64,000 nt of DNA, taken from positions 1 to 64,000 of the forward strand of contig NZ_LZSO01000038.1 in NCBI RefSeq assembly GCF_001665785.1, given 5' to 3'. This stretch comes from Mycolicibacterium peregrinum (GTDB lineage: Bacteria > Actinomycetota > Actinomycetes > Mycobacteriales > Mycobacteriaceae). Under the pieces are notes generated by a model, which saw only the letters and a program-made list of their open reading frames with translations, did not search any database and was not told where the DNA came from. A program made the translations under genes and the position numbers. Shown here piece after piece: positions 17,272 to 25,017 of the stretch (its first letter is position 1; every line of letters starts with the position of its first letter).

Positions 17272-18471
17272 GTGGCCACCCTCACCAGCACACAGGCCCG
17301 CCGCATCGCCGTCGCGGCCCAGGGATTTCACGAATCCAAACCCCGCGGCCCGGTCGCCCGTGCGCATCTGCGCAGGTTGATCTCCCGGATTCAGGTGCTG
17401 CAGTTGGATTCGGTGTCGGTGGCGGTACGGGCCCACTACGCGCCGGTGTTCAGCCGGCTGGGGCCGTACGACCGCGATGCGCTGGACCGGGCGGCCTGGT
17501 CGCACAGCGCGCGTTCACCCCGGCTTCTGACCGAGTACTGGGCGCACGAGGCTGCGCTGATGGCGGTCGAGGACTGGCCGCTGCTGCGGTGGCGGATGCG
17601 TGAGTACACGCACGGGCGGTGGGGTACCGAGATCGTCCGGAAGAATCCCAAGCTGGCCGACGACATCGTGGCTGCGGTCGCTGAGCTCGGGCCGTCGACC
17701 GCCAGCCAGATCGAGGCACATCTCGAGTCCGAGCCGCGCGGCCGCAAGGGTCCGTGGTGGGACCGCAGCGAGACCAAGTGGGTCGCTGAGGCGCTATGGT
17801 CCTCGGGCGTCCTGACGACGGCCACGCGGGTCGGCTTCGCCCGGCACTACGACCTCACCGAGCGAGTGCTGCCGCCGGACGTGCTGGCTCGGCACGTCGA
17901 CGACGACGAAGCGGTCCGGGAACTGACCCTGCGCGCGGCGACCGCGCTGGGGGTCGGCACCGAGGCCGACATCCGCGACTACTTTCGGATGGGCGCGCGG
18001 CAGGTCAAGCCGGCGATCGCCAAGCTGGTGGCCGACGGAGAGCTCGAGGCCGTCGACGTCGACGGCACCCCGGCCTACCTGCGTGCAGGCCAGACGGTGC
18101 CGCGGCGCGACCGCGGGACCGCACTGCTGTGCCCGTTCGACCCGTTGATCTTCTTCCGGCCCCGGGTGGAGCGGTGGTTCGATTTTCACTACCGCATCGA
18201 AATCTACGTGCCCGCGCCCAAACGCCAATTCGGTTACTACGTATGGCCGTTTCTGCTCGACGGGGAACTGGTGGCGCGAGTCGACCTCAAACGGACCGAT
18301 GCCGCGTTGCAGGTATTGGGCGCTTTCACCGAAGACGGCCGCGACCGTTCACGGGTCGCGGACGCGTTGGCGGGGGAGTTGCAATCGATGGCCGCATGGC
18401 TCGGGGTCGACGATGTGACCGTCGGGCCGCGCGGCGACCTCGCCGACGCGCTGCGCGTGGCGTTGCGGTGA
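17272..18471 (+). CDS. YcaQ/AlkZ-like DNA glycosylase (winged-helix family)
   Basis: A 399-residue member of the HTH_42 (YcaQ/AlkZ) family, which removes bulky or cross-linked alkylated bases. The catalytic Q-x-D/Q motif is present as QLD in VLQLDSVSV near residue 45. The tandem winged-helix region runs about 100-260 (GPSTASQIEAHLESEPRGRKGPW; GVGTEADIRDYFRMGARQVK), followed by the C-terminal beta barrel (LLCPFDPLIFFRPR, RIEIYVPAPKRQFGYYVWPFL). The GTG at 17272 excludes the tandem repeat from the protein. Confidence 0.88.
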   Translation: MATLTSTQARRIAVAAQGFHESKPRGPVARAHLRRLISRIQVLQLDSVSVAVRAHYAPVFSRLGPYDRDALDRAAWSHSARSPRLLTEYWAHEAALMAVEDWPLLRWRMREYTHGRWGTEIVRKNPKLADDIVAAVAELGPSTASQIEAHLESEPRGRKGPWWDRSETKWVAEALWSSGVLTTATRVGFARHYDLTERVLPPDVLARHVDDDEAVRELTLRAATALGVGTEADIRDYFRMGARQVKPAIAKLVADGELEAVDVDGTPAYLRAGQTVPRRDRGTALLCPFDPLIFFRPRVERWFDFHYRIEIYVPAPKRQFGYYVWPFLLDGELVARVDLKRTDAALQVLGAFTEDGRDRSRVADALAGELQSMAAWLGVDDVTVGPRGDLADALRVALR

Positions 18472-18591
18472 GTGTGACATCGACATTGTTGGCCGCACAA
18501 CGTAACTGGGCCACCGACGTACCGGCGGCCACCAAGCCGACCAGCGACCAGGGCGGCACCCGGTCCACCACTCATCCGTAGGGCAAGGCGA

Positions 18592-18849
18592 TCATCGCTG
18601 AGTGAAGGCCAGTGCGGGGGCGTCGCCGCAAAAGCGGTCGCTACGTCGCTGCCACGCGGCGGTACCGGTCAACCACCAGTCGTAGCGTTGAACCTCAAGG
18701 TGGCAGTCTTGCTCTGCGTGCTGCTGGGCCCACCGCACGGCGCTGCGTTTGCGCCAGAACCCAGCGATCGGCATCATGCCGCCGTCCGGGCGGTGTATGA
18801 AGACATACCATCCGAAACTCAACGCGACCCCCCGGCCACCATCAGACAA
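18592..18849 (-). CDS. Small protein of unknown function
   Basis: 85 residues or fewer, rich in Trp, Arg and aromatic residues (FGWYVFIHRPDGG, FWRKRSAVRWAQQHAEQDC, RYDWWLTGTAAWQRRSDRF). No membrane helix or known domain recognised. The start is uncertain: TTG at 18849 or TTG at 18822. The upstream inverted repeat at 18847-18877 touches the first TTG, which suggests a real, regulated promoter. Confidence 0.5.
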   Translation of the reverse strand: MSDGGRGVALSFGWYVFIHRPDGGMMPIAGFWRKRSAVRWAQQHAEQDCHLEVQRYDWWLTGTAAWQRRSDRFCGDAPALAFTQR

Positions 18850-18877
18850 GATTACCTAGATAAGCATACTAATCTTG
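18847..18877. promoter_or_regulatory. Inverted repeat CAAGATTA-N15-TAATCTTG
   Basis: Perfect 8-bp arms at 18847-18854 and 18870-18877. The interior contains TTACCTAGATAA, itself nearly palindromic. The stretch is strongly A/T-rich against its surroundings. A candidate regulator-binding site for the small gene on the minus strand. Confidence 0.55.
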
Positions 18878-18897
18878 CTGCCGGCCGGCATGGTTGG

Positions 18898-18955
18898 CCC
18901 GGGCGGACCGTGTCGGCTACGCACGTTCGCACAGTAGCCGGGGGGTCCGCCCGGG
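18898..18955 (-). terminator. Two-tier stem-loop after the TetR operon
   Basis: Outer arms of 12 bp (18898-18909 with 18944-18955, CCCGGGCGGACC and its complement) enclose inner arms of 7 bp (18914-18920 with 18934-18940). It lies 37 bases downstream of the quinone oxidoreductase stop on the minus strand. Probable transcription terminator. Confidence 0.65.
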
Positions 18956-18991
18956 TGTCATCCCAGTTGTACCGTTTGGTGGAGGCCTCTT

Positions 18992-20065
18992 TCAGTCGTG
19001 CGCTCCCGTGCTCACCACCAATCGTCCGGTGGTTTCACGGGCTGCCATCCGAGCCAACGCCTGCGGCAGTTGATCCCACTCCACGTTGTCGCCCACCACA
19101 GTCTGCAGCCGGCCGGTACGCATCAGCTCGAGGATCTGCACGTGGGCATCGAGGCCCTCGGAGCGGGCCGGCCAGTTGAACCCGAGCGTGCGCCGCACGG
19201 CCAGGGGATCGGTCACATAGACCAGGCAGACCCCGCACACATCGAAGTTGCCGTAGGCGATCGGACGCGGCGAGATGTAGTCGCCGTCTTCGAGGGCGAT
19301 GTCCTCGGCGAATCCGGCCATCAGGTGACGTCCGTTGAAGCCCATGCAGCGGAACGTATTCGTCGTCACGCTTCCGCCCACCGCGTCGAACGCGACGTCG
19401 ACGCCGCGGCCGTAGGTGAGGTCCATGACCTGCTCGACCCAGTCGTCGTCGCGGTAGTTGACGGCGTGGTCTGCGCCCAGCTTCCGGCAGAGCTCCAGCT
19501 TCTCCTCGCTGCCGGCGGTGGCGATCACCTTGGCGCCCAGCGCCTTTCCGAGGACCAGCGCACCCGACCCGGTGCCGCCGGCGGCCGCGTGCACCAGCAG
19601 CGTCTCACCGGGTTTCAACCGGCCGCGTTCGCGTAGTGCGAACCAGCCCAGATGGAACGGGTAGTGCAGGGCGGCGCCGTCGACGTCGCTGACCCACTCC
19701 GGCAGATCCAGCACTGTCGCCGCGTCGACGATGGCGTACGACGCATACCCGCCGAAGGCCATCACCGGGATCCCGACCACGCGGCGGCCGACCAGGTGTT
19801 CGGCACCCAGACCCGCACTCTCGACCACTCCGACCGCTTCCATCCCGGGCACGAACGGCGGCTGCAGGGGCAGCGTGGTGTAACGCCCCTTGATGATGTC
19901 GATGTCGTTGAAGTTCAGGCAGAACGCGCGGACTGCGACGCGGACTTCGTTGGGGCCGGGTGCACGCACCTCGACGGTTTGGCGTTCCAGTACCTCGGTG
20001 GGTTCGCCGAGCGCGGTGGCCACCCAGGCCTCCGCTGTGATGGGCTGTGGTGCAGGCTGGTTCAT
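18992..20065 (-). CDS. Zinc-independent quinone oxidoreductase-type dehydrogenase
   Basis: A 357-residue MDR-superfamily protein. The N-terminal GroES-like domain lacks the zinc ligands of alcohol dehydrogenases. The NADPH site is AAAGGTGSGALVLGKALGAK near residues 150-170, followed by KLGADHAVNYRDDDW. It probably reduces quinones or enoyl-type substrates. The ATG at 20065 has GGAGGAC upstream and overlaps the sulfotransferase stop (ATGA). Last gene of the TetR operon. Confidence 0.9.
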   Translation of the reverse strand: MNQPAPQPITAEAWVATALGEPTEVLERQTVEVRAPGPNEVRVAVRAFCLNFNDIDIIKGRYTTLPLQPPFVPGMEAVGVVESAGLGAEHLVGRRVVGIPVMAFGGYASYAIVDAATVLDLPEWVSDVDGAALHYPFHLGWFALRERGRLKPGETLLVHAAAGGTGSGALVLGKALGAKVIATAGSEEKLELCRKLGADHAVNYRDDDWVEQVMDLTYGRGVDVAFDAVGGSVTTNTFRCMGFNGRHLMAGFAEDIALEDGDYISPRPIAYGNFDVCGVCLVYVTDPLAVRRTLGFNWPARSEGLDAHVQILELMRTGRLQTVVGDNVEWDQLPQALARMAARETTGRLVVSTGAHD

Positions 20066-21327
20066 TTGTCCTCCGTAGGGGTGAGAAAGCGCTCGCGGTA
20101 GGCGCGGAATCGCTCGGCAAGGGCAGCCGGATCGAGCTGTAGATCGGTCGGGTCGTAGATGACGCCCCCGTAGCGCCCGCGGGGGTGTTCGGTGAGGAAG
20201 TCGCTCATGGCTGCGCGGACGTCGTCGCCGAACGGCTGGTCGGCGAGCCGGTAGATGTCGGCGAGCGTGGCCCGCTCGTCGGCCATGAAGTCGTCGAACC
20301 GGACGTCGATGGACTGCCCGGTGGGCAGCGCATCGCGATCCCGGATACAGCCGGCGAGCAGATCGTCGATGCGGCCCAACCAGTATCGGGTCAACTTGGC
20401 CACGTCGGGCTGCGTGACCGCCATCCGCATCGAGTAGCAGATCATGGTCATCATCGACAGCGTCACTTCGACTGGATCGCGGTGCGTGACAATGAAAGTG
20501 GCGTCGGGGAAGGTAGCGGCCAGGGTCGGGAACTGCTCGAGGTGCTGGGGTGATTTCAGCACCCAGCGGGTTCCCCCGCGCAACCACTGCATGGCCTGCA
20601 GGCTGCGCTTCACATACGCATAGGACGGCGCCTGGTCGTGTGCCTTGTAGTGAGCCGCGAAACTCGGCACGTAATACATGGTTTCCCAAAGCATCCCGGA
20701 AATGTCATTCGCCAGGAGCTGGATCTCCTCGTGGGCGTGCTCGACGGTCATGTCGTGCATGCGGCGAAACTCCGGCATCGAGGAGTTGATCAGTTCGAGG
20801 CCGGCGGCGCAGCGATCCCCCCGGGGTCCGGGTGTGTCTTCTTCCCCGGGCGCGGGCACCGGTTCGAGGCTCTCCCAGTACGGAAGGTGGCGCAGCGCGG
20901 GATCCGCGGCGAGCAGGTTGTGCAGATGCGTAGTGCCGGTGCGGGGTAGACCGCAAATGATGATCGGCCGCTCGATCGCGATGTTCTCGATCTCGGGATG
21001 ATCGGAGATCAGTGCCTCCAGCCGCAGCCGATTGACCAGGCTGCCCACCAGCTGCTCGAAAGCCATTGCCATGCCGGAGTCGCACAGGCCGGCTTCCTCG
21101 CGCAGGGCGGTACACAGCACGTCGAGACGTTCCCGGAATGCCGGGTCACCGAAATCGTCCAGCCCGGACCGCTCGGTGGCGGCCGTCAGCAGCGCCTCGG
21201 GGTCCAGCTCCAGATTCGCACCGTAGGCGGCCAGTCCGTCGCGGATCGGTTGGGCGGCCGCGGGATAGACGGGGTTGGCCAGATCGTCGAAACGGATGGG
21301 GGCGGGACGCTCCAGGTCGGTGGTCAC
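20062..21327 (-). CDS. PAPS-type sulfotransferase family protein
   Basis: A 421-residue member of the large mycobacterial sulfotransferase family. The 5'-phosphosulfate loop is ICGLPRTGTTHLHNLLA and the 3'-phosphate motif is THRDPVEVTLSM. An extended helical region precedes the core. GTG 21327 (MTTDLERPAPIRF) overlaps the upstream DUF1214 stop as GTGA. The substrate is unknown; the neighbours suggest a lipid, sterol or aromatic compound rather than a sugar. Confidence 0.88.
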   Translation of the reverse strand: MTTDLERPAPIRFDDLANPVYPAAAQPIRDGLAAYGANLELDPEALLTAATERSGLDDFGDPAFRERLDVLCTALREEAGLCDSGMAMAFEQLVGSLVNRLRLEALISDHPEIENIAIERPIIICGLPRTGTTHLHNLLAADPALRHLPYWESLEPVPAPGEEDTPGPRGDRCAAGLELINSSMPEFRRMHDMTVEHAHEEIQLLANDISGMLWETMYYVPSFAAHYKAHDQAPSYAYVKRSLQAMQWLRGGTRWVLKSPQHLEQFPTLAATFPDATFIVTHRDPVEVTLSMMTMICYSMRMAVTQPDVAKLTRYWLGRIDDLLAGCIRDRDALPTGQSIDVRFDDFMADERATLADIYRLADQPFGDDVRAAMSDFLTEHPRGRYGGVIYDPTDLQLDPAALAERFRAYRERFLTPTEDK

Positions 21328-22400
21328 CGGGCCGCGACCTCGGCCACATCGACCACGCGGCACTGCGGGTGTGCGGGGGTCTCGTCGGGCAGGAACCAGC
21401 GCAGCCAGATCAGGCCCTTGGGCCGGCCGGCTGTCGAGACCCAGTTCGGGTGGCCCGGGTTCTTGTCGCTGATGACGATCCGCCACGATCCGTCCGGTTC
21501 GTAGGTGACGTGGGCGCCGTTGATGGTGACTCGCTCGTGCGTGTAGTCGAAGGTGTGCAGGAACGGATTCCACAGGCAGAGGTTCCAGAACACGCACTCC
21601 GGCGAGGTGCCCTCGATGACCAGGGCCTGATCCGGTTCCAGGTCGTAGGCGCCCATGGCGTACGCCGCGTCGGCGGCTGACCACCCGTAGGCGTTCTGGG
21701 GGACCGGGAACGGTGGGTGCAGCTGGTTGGCGGGCTCAACCCTGGTCGGCAGGAAGGAAACCTGCTCGTGCAGCCAGGCCTTGGCGTACCGGAAGCGGCG
21801 GGCCAGATCTGCGGCGCTGTCGGAACGCCGGGCGGGCGGGTCGAGCGCCTCGATTCGCCACGTCGGGCGCCGGTCGGTGGTGGGATCGTTCAGATAATCA
21901 CGGGTCAAGGCGAATTCGGTGTCGGCATCCAGTTTGAGCCAGGAGCCCGGGTGGGAATCGGGGCTCATGATGAACTCGAAGTTGCCGTCCTCGTCGAACT
22001 CCAGGTCGCGGTTGTTGATCGTGCCGACGATGCGGTCGCTGTAGCGGCCTTCACCAGGCCCGCCGTAGACGGTCATGGACAGGTACACCGCATCACCGCG
22101 GTTGCCGGTGACTCGATAGGTGCGCGCCGGGTTCAGCGGTGCGAGCTGATAGAACGCATCCGAATTGTCGCCGCCCCACTTGAGGTACGGGCTGATGACG
22201 TCGACCAGGATGGGCTTGTCCCGGTCGCCCCACACGTAGGCGTCGACGCTGACCCGCAGCAGGCTGAACGTGAGCCGGTACCCGTCGAGCAGATCGGGTT
22301 CACTCAGCGCGGGCTCGGCGGTCAGCAGTTTCTGCTCGATGCCGCGCAGCTCGTCGAGCAGCGCGTTGAACGCCTCTGACAGTTCGGCCTTGTCGGTCAT
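21324..22400 (-). CDS. DUF1214 domain protein
   Basis: A 358-residue soluble protein. The C-terminal part matches DUF1214 (the LVIEGTSPECVFWNLCLWNP and GLIWLRWFLPDE region). The N-terminal part has aromatic motifs (YVWGDRDKPILVDVISPYLK, TYRVTGNRGDAVYLSMTVYG). DUF1214 proteins are frequent in mycobacterial lipid and sterol operons, with no settled activity. The start overlaps the TetR stop (ATGA) and the end overlaps the sulfotransferase start. Confidence 0.85.
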   Translation of the reverse strand: MTDKAELSEAFNALLDELRGIEQKLLTAEPALSEPDLLDGYRLTFSLLRVSVDAYVWGDRDKPILVDVISPYLKWGGDNSDAFYQLAPLNPARTYRVTGNRGDAVYLSMTVYGGPGEGRYSDRIVGTINNRDLEFDEDGNFEFIMSPDSHPGSWLKLDADTEFALTRDYLNDPTTDRRPTWRIEALDPPARRSDSAADLARRFRYAKAWLHEQVSFLPTRVEPANQLHPPFPVPQNAYGWSAADAAYAMGAYDLEPDQALVIEGTSPECVFWNLCLWNPFLHTFDYTHERVTINGAHVTYEPDGSWRIVISDKNPGHPNWVSTAGRPKGLIWLRWFLPDETPAHPQCRVVDVAEVAAR

Positions 22401-23008
22401 GGTCGGTCCTTCTTTCGTGGTTGTTTACGTCCTGCCCCTTCGATCAGCAAGGAGCACAATCGATCTGCGGTGTCGTCGACATCGATGTCCGGTTCCATGT
22501 GCGCGGCGTAGAACGCGGTGCCGATCAACGCTTGGTAGACCATGTCGACGTCGACATCGGGATGGACCCGGCCCTGCTCCACGCCTGCGGCGACCAGGGA
22601 GCGGAAGGCGCCCTTGGTCTGCTCGTCGAGCAGTTGCTGGGTCTTGATGTGTAGTTCCGGGTCGCGGCGACGTTCGGTCAGGATGCCGAGTGCGGCGGCC
22701 TCCACCACGGGATCACGCCAGAAGGTGAGCACCGCTGAGGTGAAGCCGCGCAGGTCGGCGTCGAAATCTCCTGAGAGTGAGAACAGTTCGCCACCAGGTG
22801 GCTGGCCGAAGGCGGCATCGAAGACGAGGTGTGCCTTCGACGGCCACCGCCGGTAGATGGTGGGCCGGCTGACGCCGGCTTCGCGGGCGATGGCCTCGAT
22901 CGACAGTTGGTCGTAGCCGTCACGTGCGAGCAGGTCGCGGGTGGCGCGCATGATGTCGCGCTGAGTTTGTGGATCACGTGGCCGTCCCGGGCCTGTGAGC
23001 GAGGACAC
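22397..23008 (-). CDS. TetR/AcrR-family regulator
   Basis: 203 residues. The N-terminal TetR HTH is clear (IMRATRDLLARDGYDQLSIEAIAREAGVSRPTIYRRW at about 18-53); the ligand domain is typical in size. It heads a four-gene operon with 4-base overlaps throughout. The GTG at 23008 has a TAACTT -10-like element about 6 bases upstream, so the mRNA may be leaderless. The 18-bp inverted repeat at 23018-23035 covers this promoter, pointing to autorepression. Confidence 0.92.
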   Translation of the reverse strand: MSSLTGPGRPRDPQTQRDIMRATRDLLARDGYDQLSIEAIAREAGVSRPTIYRRWPSKAHLVFDAAFGQPPGGELFSLSGDFDADLRGFTSAVLTFWRDPVVEAAALGILTERRRDPELHIKTQQLLDEQTKGAFRSLVAAGVEQGRVHPDVDVDMVYQALIGTAFYAAHMEPDIDVDDTADRLCSLLIEGAGRKQPRKKDRP

Positions 23009-23017
23009 ACGATTAAG

Positions 23018-23035
23018 TTACGATGCGTCACGTAA
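23018..23035. promoter_or_regulatory. Candidate TetR operator TTACG-N8-CGTAA
   Basis: Perfect 5-bp arms (23018-23022 and 23031-23035) around an 8-base spacer, overlapping the likely -10 of the TetR gene. Confidence 0.6.
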
Positions 23036-23082
23036 TTAGGTCAAGGGGCAAGGTTGGTGCTGGGTGCTTGGCAGGGGAGCGG

Positions 23083-23868
23083 TCAGGTGCCGCGGTCGAT
23101 CAGGTCGAACACCATCACGGCATGTGAAAACCGTTGTGGGGTAACGCCCACCGGGCCATAAGGATGGTCGAGCATGAAGACGAGGAAGAGCAGCAGGGCC
23201 AGCAGCACAGTGACGGTGCTGACCAGGATCATGTGGGCGCGGCTGCTCTCGAGGCGCATGAAGCTGGCCAGCGTGATCAGTACCAGGCTGCCGAAGATCA
23301 GGGCGCACCACAACAGCACGGGTATCCGTGGACTGGAGTTGAGGATGCGCGCGCTGCGGTCCGAGGTCAGGACAGCCAGTTGGCTCAGGAACTGACTGTT
23401 GATGGGGCTGGCGTTCGAGTCCGACTTGGTGGTACCGACGATGCGATACATCTCAGTGAGCGCGTGCCGACCGTTGTTGCTCATGGAGCCGAACTCTTCC
23501 TTGCCCCATTCGGGACCTTGTACGGCCGCGGTGTATGCGCGCAGCTGCTCACGCACCTGGGTCTGTTCCGGCTGCGGCATGGCCACTGTCTGGCGGTACA
23601 TGGTTACCAATGTCGAGGCTTCGTTGGACACATTCGTCTGCGCGGAGAGATATTGCTGCCATCCGACGACAACGGTGAACCCCAGCAATGCACCGTAGAC
23701 AAGGCCGACGACGGTGAGGAACGGTGACAACACCGAGTTGTGTTCCGGGCGGGTGTCGCGCGCGATGACGCGGCTGGCCAGCAACACGCTGCCGACCGCC
23801 AGCACCACGGCGCCGACGACAACCACTGCGAGCAGGAGCCAGGTTCCGAACAACCCGAAGTCGCCCAT
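23083..23868 (-). CDS. DUF4239-type membrane protein
   Basis: A 261-residue bestrophin-like/DUF4239 protein. Two N-terminal membrane helices (GTWLLLAVVVVGAVVLAVGS; FLTVVGLVYGALLGFTVVVG) precede an extracytoplasmic or cytoplasmic helical region (residues 75-170), and two C-terminal helices follow (LLWCALIFGSLVLITLASF; ILVSTVTVLLALLLFLVFML). The ATG at 23868 is preferred over an upstream TTG at 23889. The function is unknown; an ion-channel role is only suggested by the bestrophin link. Confidence 0.8.
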   Translation of the reverse strand: MGDFGLFGTWLLLAVVVVGAVVLAVGSVLLASRVIARDTRPEHNSVLSPFLTVVGLVYGALLGFTVVVGWQQYLSAQTNVSNEASTLVTMYRQTVAMPQPEQTQVREQLRAYTAAVQGPEWGKEEFGSMSNNGRHALTEMYRIVGTTKSDSNASPINSQFLSQLAVLTSDRSARILNSSPRIPVLLWCALIFGSLVLITLASFMRLESSRAHMILVSTVTVLLALLLFLVFMLDHPYGPVGVTPQRFSHAVMVFDLIDRGT

Positions 23869-23938
23869 AGACGAGAAGGATGCCAGCAAACTTCGCGTCG
23901 TGAAGGCGGATCGATCGGTTTGGGCGCCGGCGCCGGAT

Positions 23939-24235
23939 CTAGATCATCCGCAGTGCGGCGAGGTAGACATCGGTGGACCCGAAGGCGTTGTTCGGCTTGA
24001 CGCGTTTGTGGGCGACGCCGCCGTACCGCTTCTCGGAGAAGATGATGCGGCCGTCGGGGCTGAACCCGATTTCCAGCTCCGTGACCACGCCGGTGGCGCT
24101 GAGCAGAGGGTGTTCCCACACCATCGTGCGGTACTCCGCATTGGGGCCGCTGTCGAAGATCAGGTCCCAGTCTTTCTCGTTGGCGCGTTCGCGGACCAGG
24201 TCCAGCATCTCGTAGTGCACGGCGGTTCCTCTCAT
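23939..24235 (-). CDS. Small conserved-looking hypothetical protein
   Basis: 98 residues, soluble, mixed alpha/beta (AVHYEMLDLVRERANEKDWDLIFDSGPN, then VVTELEIGFSPDGRIIFSEKRYGG). The ATG at 24235 has GAGGAAAAG 5 bases upstream, which supports this start over the longer frame. No family recognised. It lies upstream of the DUF4239 gene on the same strand, 70 bases apart. Confidence 0.65.
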   Translation of the reverse strand: MRGTAVHYEMLDLVRERANEKDWDLIFDSGPNAEYRTMVWEHPLLSATGVVTELEIGFSPDGRIIFSEKRYGGVAHKRVKPNNAFGSTDVYLAALRMI

Positions 24236-24394
24236 GATCACTTTTCCTCGCTTGGTCTCGGGGAGATACGTTGCGCGGCAGGGGCGCCGACGGTGTCGTT
24301 GCGTCGAGCGTCCTGCACGTCCTGCCTGGTGTCTGTCCGCTGATCGGACCACGGCCCGGACCCCGCTGCATCCGCCGATCGGGGGACAAGGGCG

Positions 24395-24435
24395 GACGAA
24401 TTGGTCGCTGCCCCTCGATCAGCGACCAATTCGTC
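24395..24435 (-). terminator. 16-bp perfect stem-loop
   Basis: Arms 24395-24410 (GACGAATTGGTCGCTG) and 24420-24435 are exact complements with a 9-base loop. It begins 14 bases after the stop of the minus-strand lipoprotein gene. No U-tract. Probable terminator. Confidence 0.7.
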
Positions 24436-24449
24436 GGTCTGGGGATGCC

Positions 24450-24899
24450 TCAGCGCCCGGGCAGGACCTGGGTGACGGTGGCTCGCAGGCCAGCGCCCTC
24501 GGGGCCGTCGAGTGTGGTTTCGCGGTCGAACGTGGCGATACCGTCACCGTCGATGGTGAAGTTGCCGATCTGCGCCTGATCACCACCCGTGACCCGGAAG
24601 ACCACGGTGGTCTTGTCCGGCAATGGCTTTGAGCTCACGTGCTGCGGATTGATCGTGTACCGGTAGATGCAGCCCGCCGATCCGAAGCACTTCTGCTCGG
24701 TGACGACCACCCCGATGACAAAATCGCCTGCGGTGGGTGGCGACGCGACCGGGGCCGGTGTCGAGGACGACGACACCCCGGCGTTCCACTTCGGTGCGCC
24801 GCTGGGATTCGCCGAGACCCGGTCCGGTGAAACACAGCCCGCGAGCGCTGCGGCGAGGAGCGTCGCGGCCAGGGTTGCGCGAATGATCGTGCGTAGCAT
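24450..24899 (-). CDS. Hypothetical lipoprotein
   Basis: 149 residues with a signal peptide ending in the lipobox LAGC (Cys about 22). A Ser/Pro/Ala-rich linker (SSSSTPAPVASPPTAG) leads to a small beta-rich domain with two Cys (EQKCFGSAGCIYRYTINP). ATG 24899 is chosen because GGAAGG precedes it by 7 bases. No family recognised. A strong stem-loop follows the stop. Confidence 0.75.
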   Translation of the reverse strand: MLRTIIRATLAATLLAAALAGCVSPDRVSANPSGAPKWNAGVSSSSTPAPVASPPTAGDFVIGVVVTEQKCFGSAGCIYRYTINPQHVSSKPLPDKTTVVFRVTGGDQAQIGNFTIDGDGIATFDRETTLDGPEGAGLRATVTQVLPGR

Positions 24900-25017
24900 C
24901 GAGAGACCTTCCAATTCAGGTGGGTGGGCCGGGTGGCGGGACAGGGTCCAAGCTGTGAATCCGCCGCCCGGCGTCCGGGGAACAGGACAGTAAAGAGGAC
25001 GGCGCCGACAACGCCGA

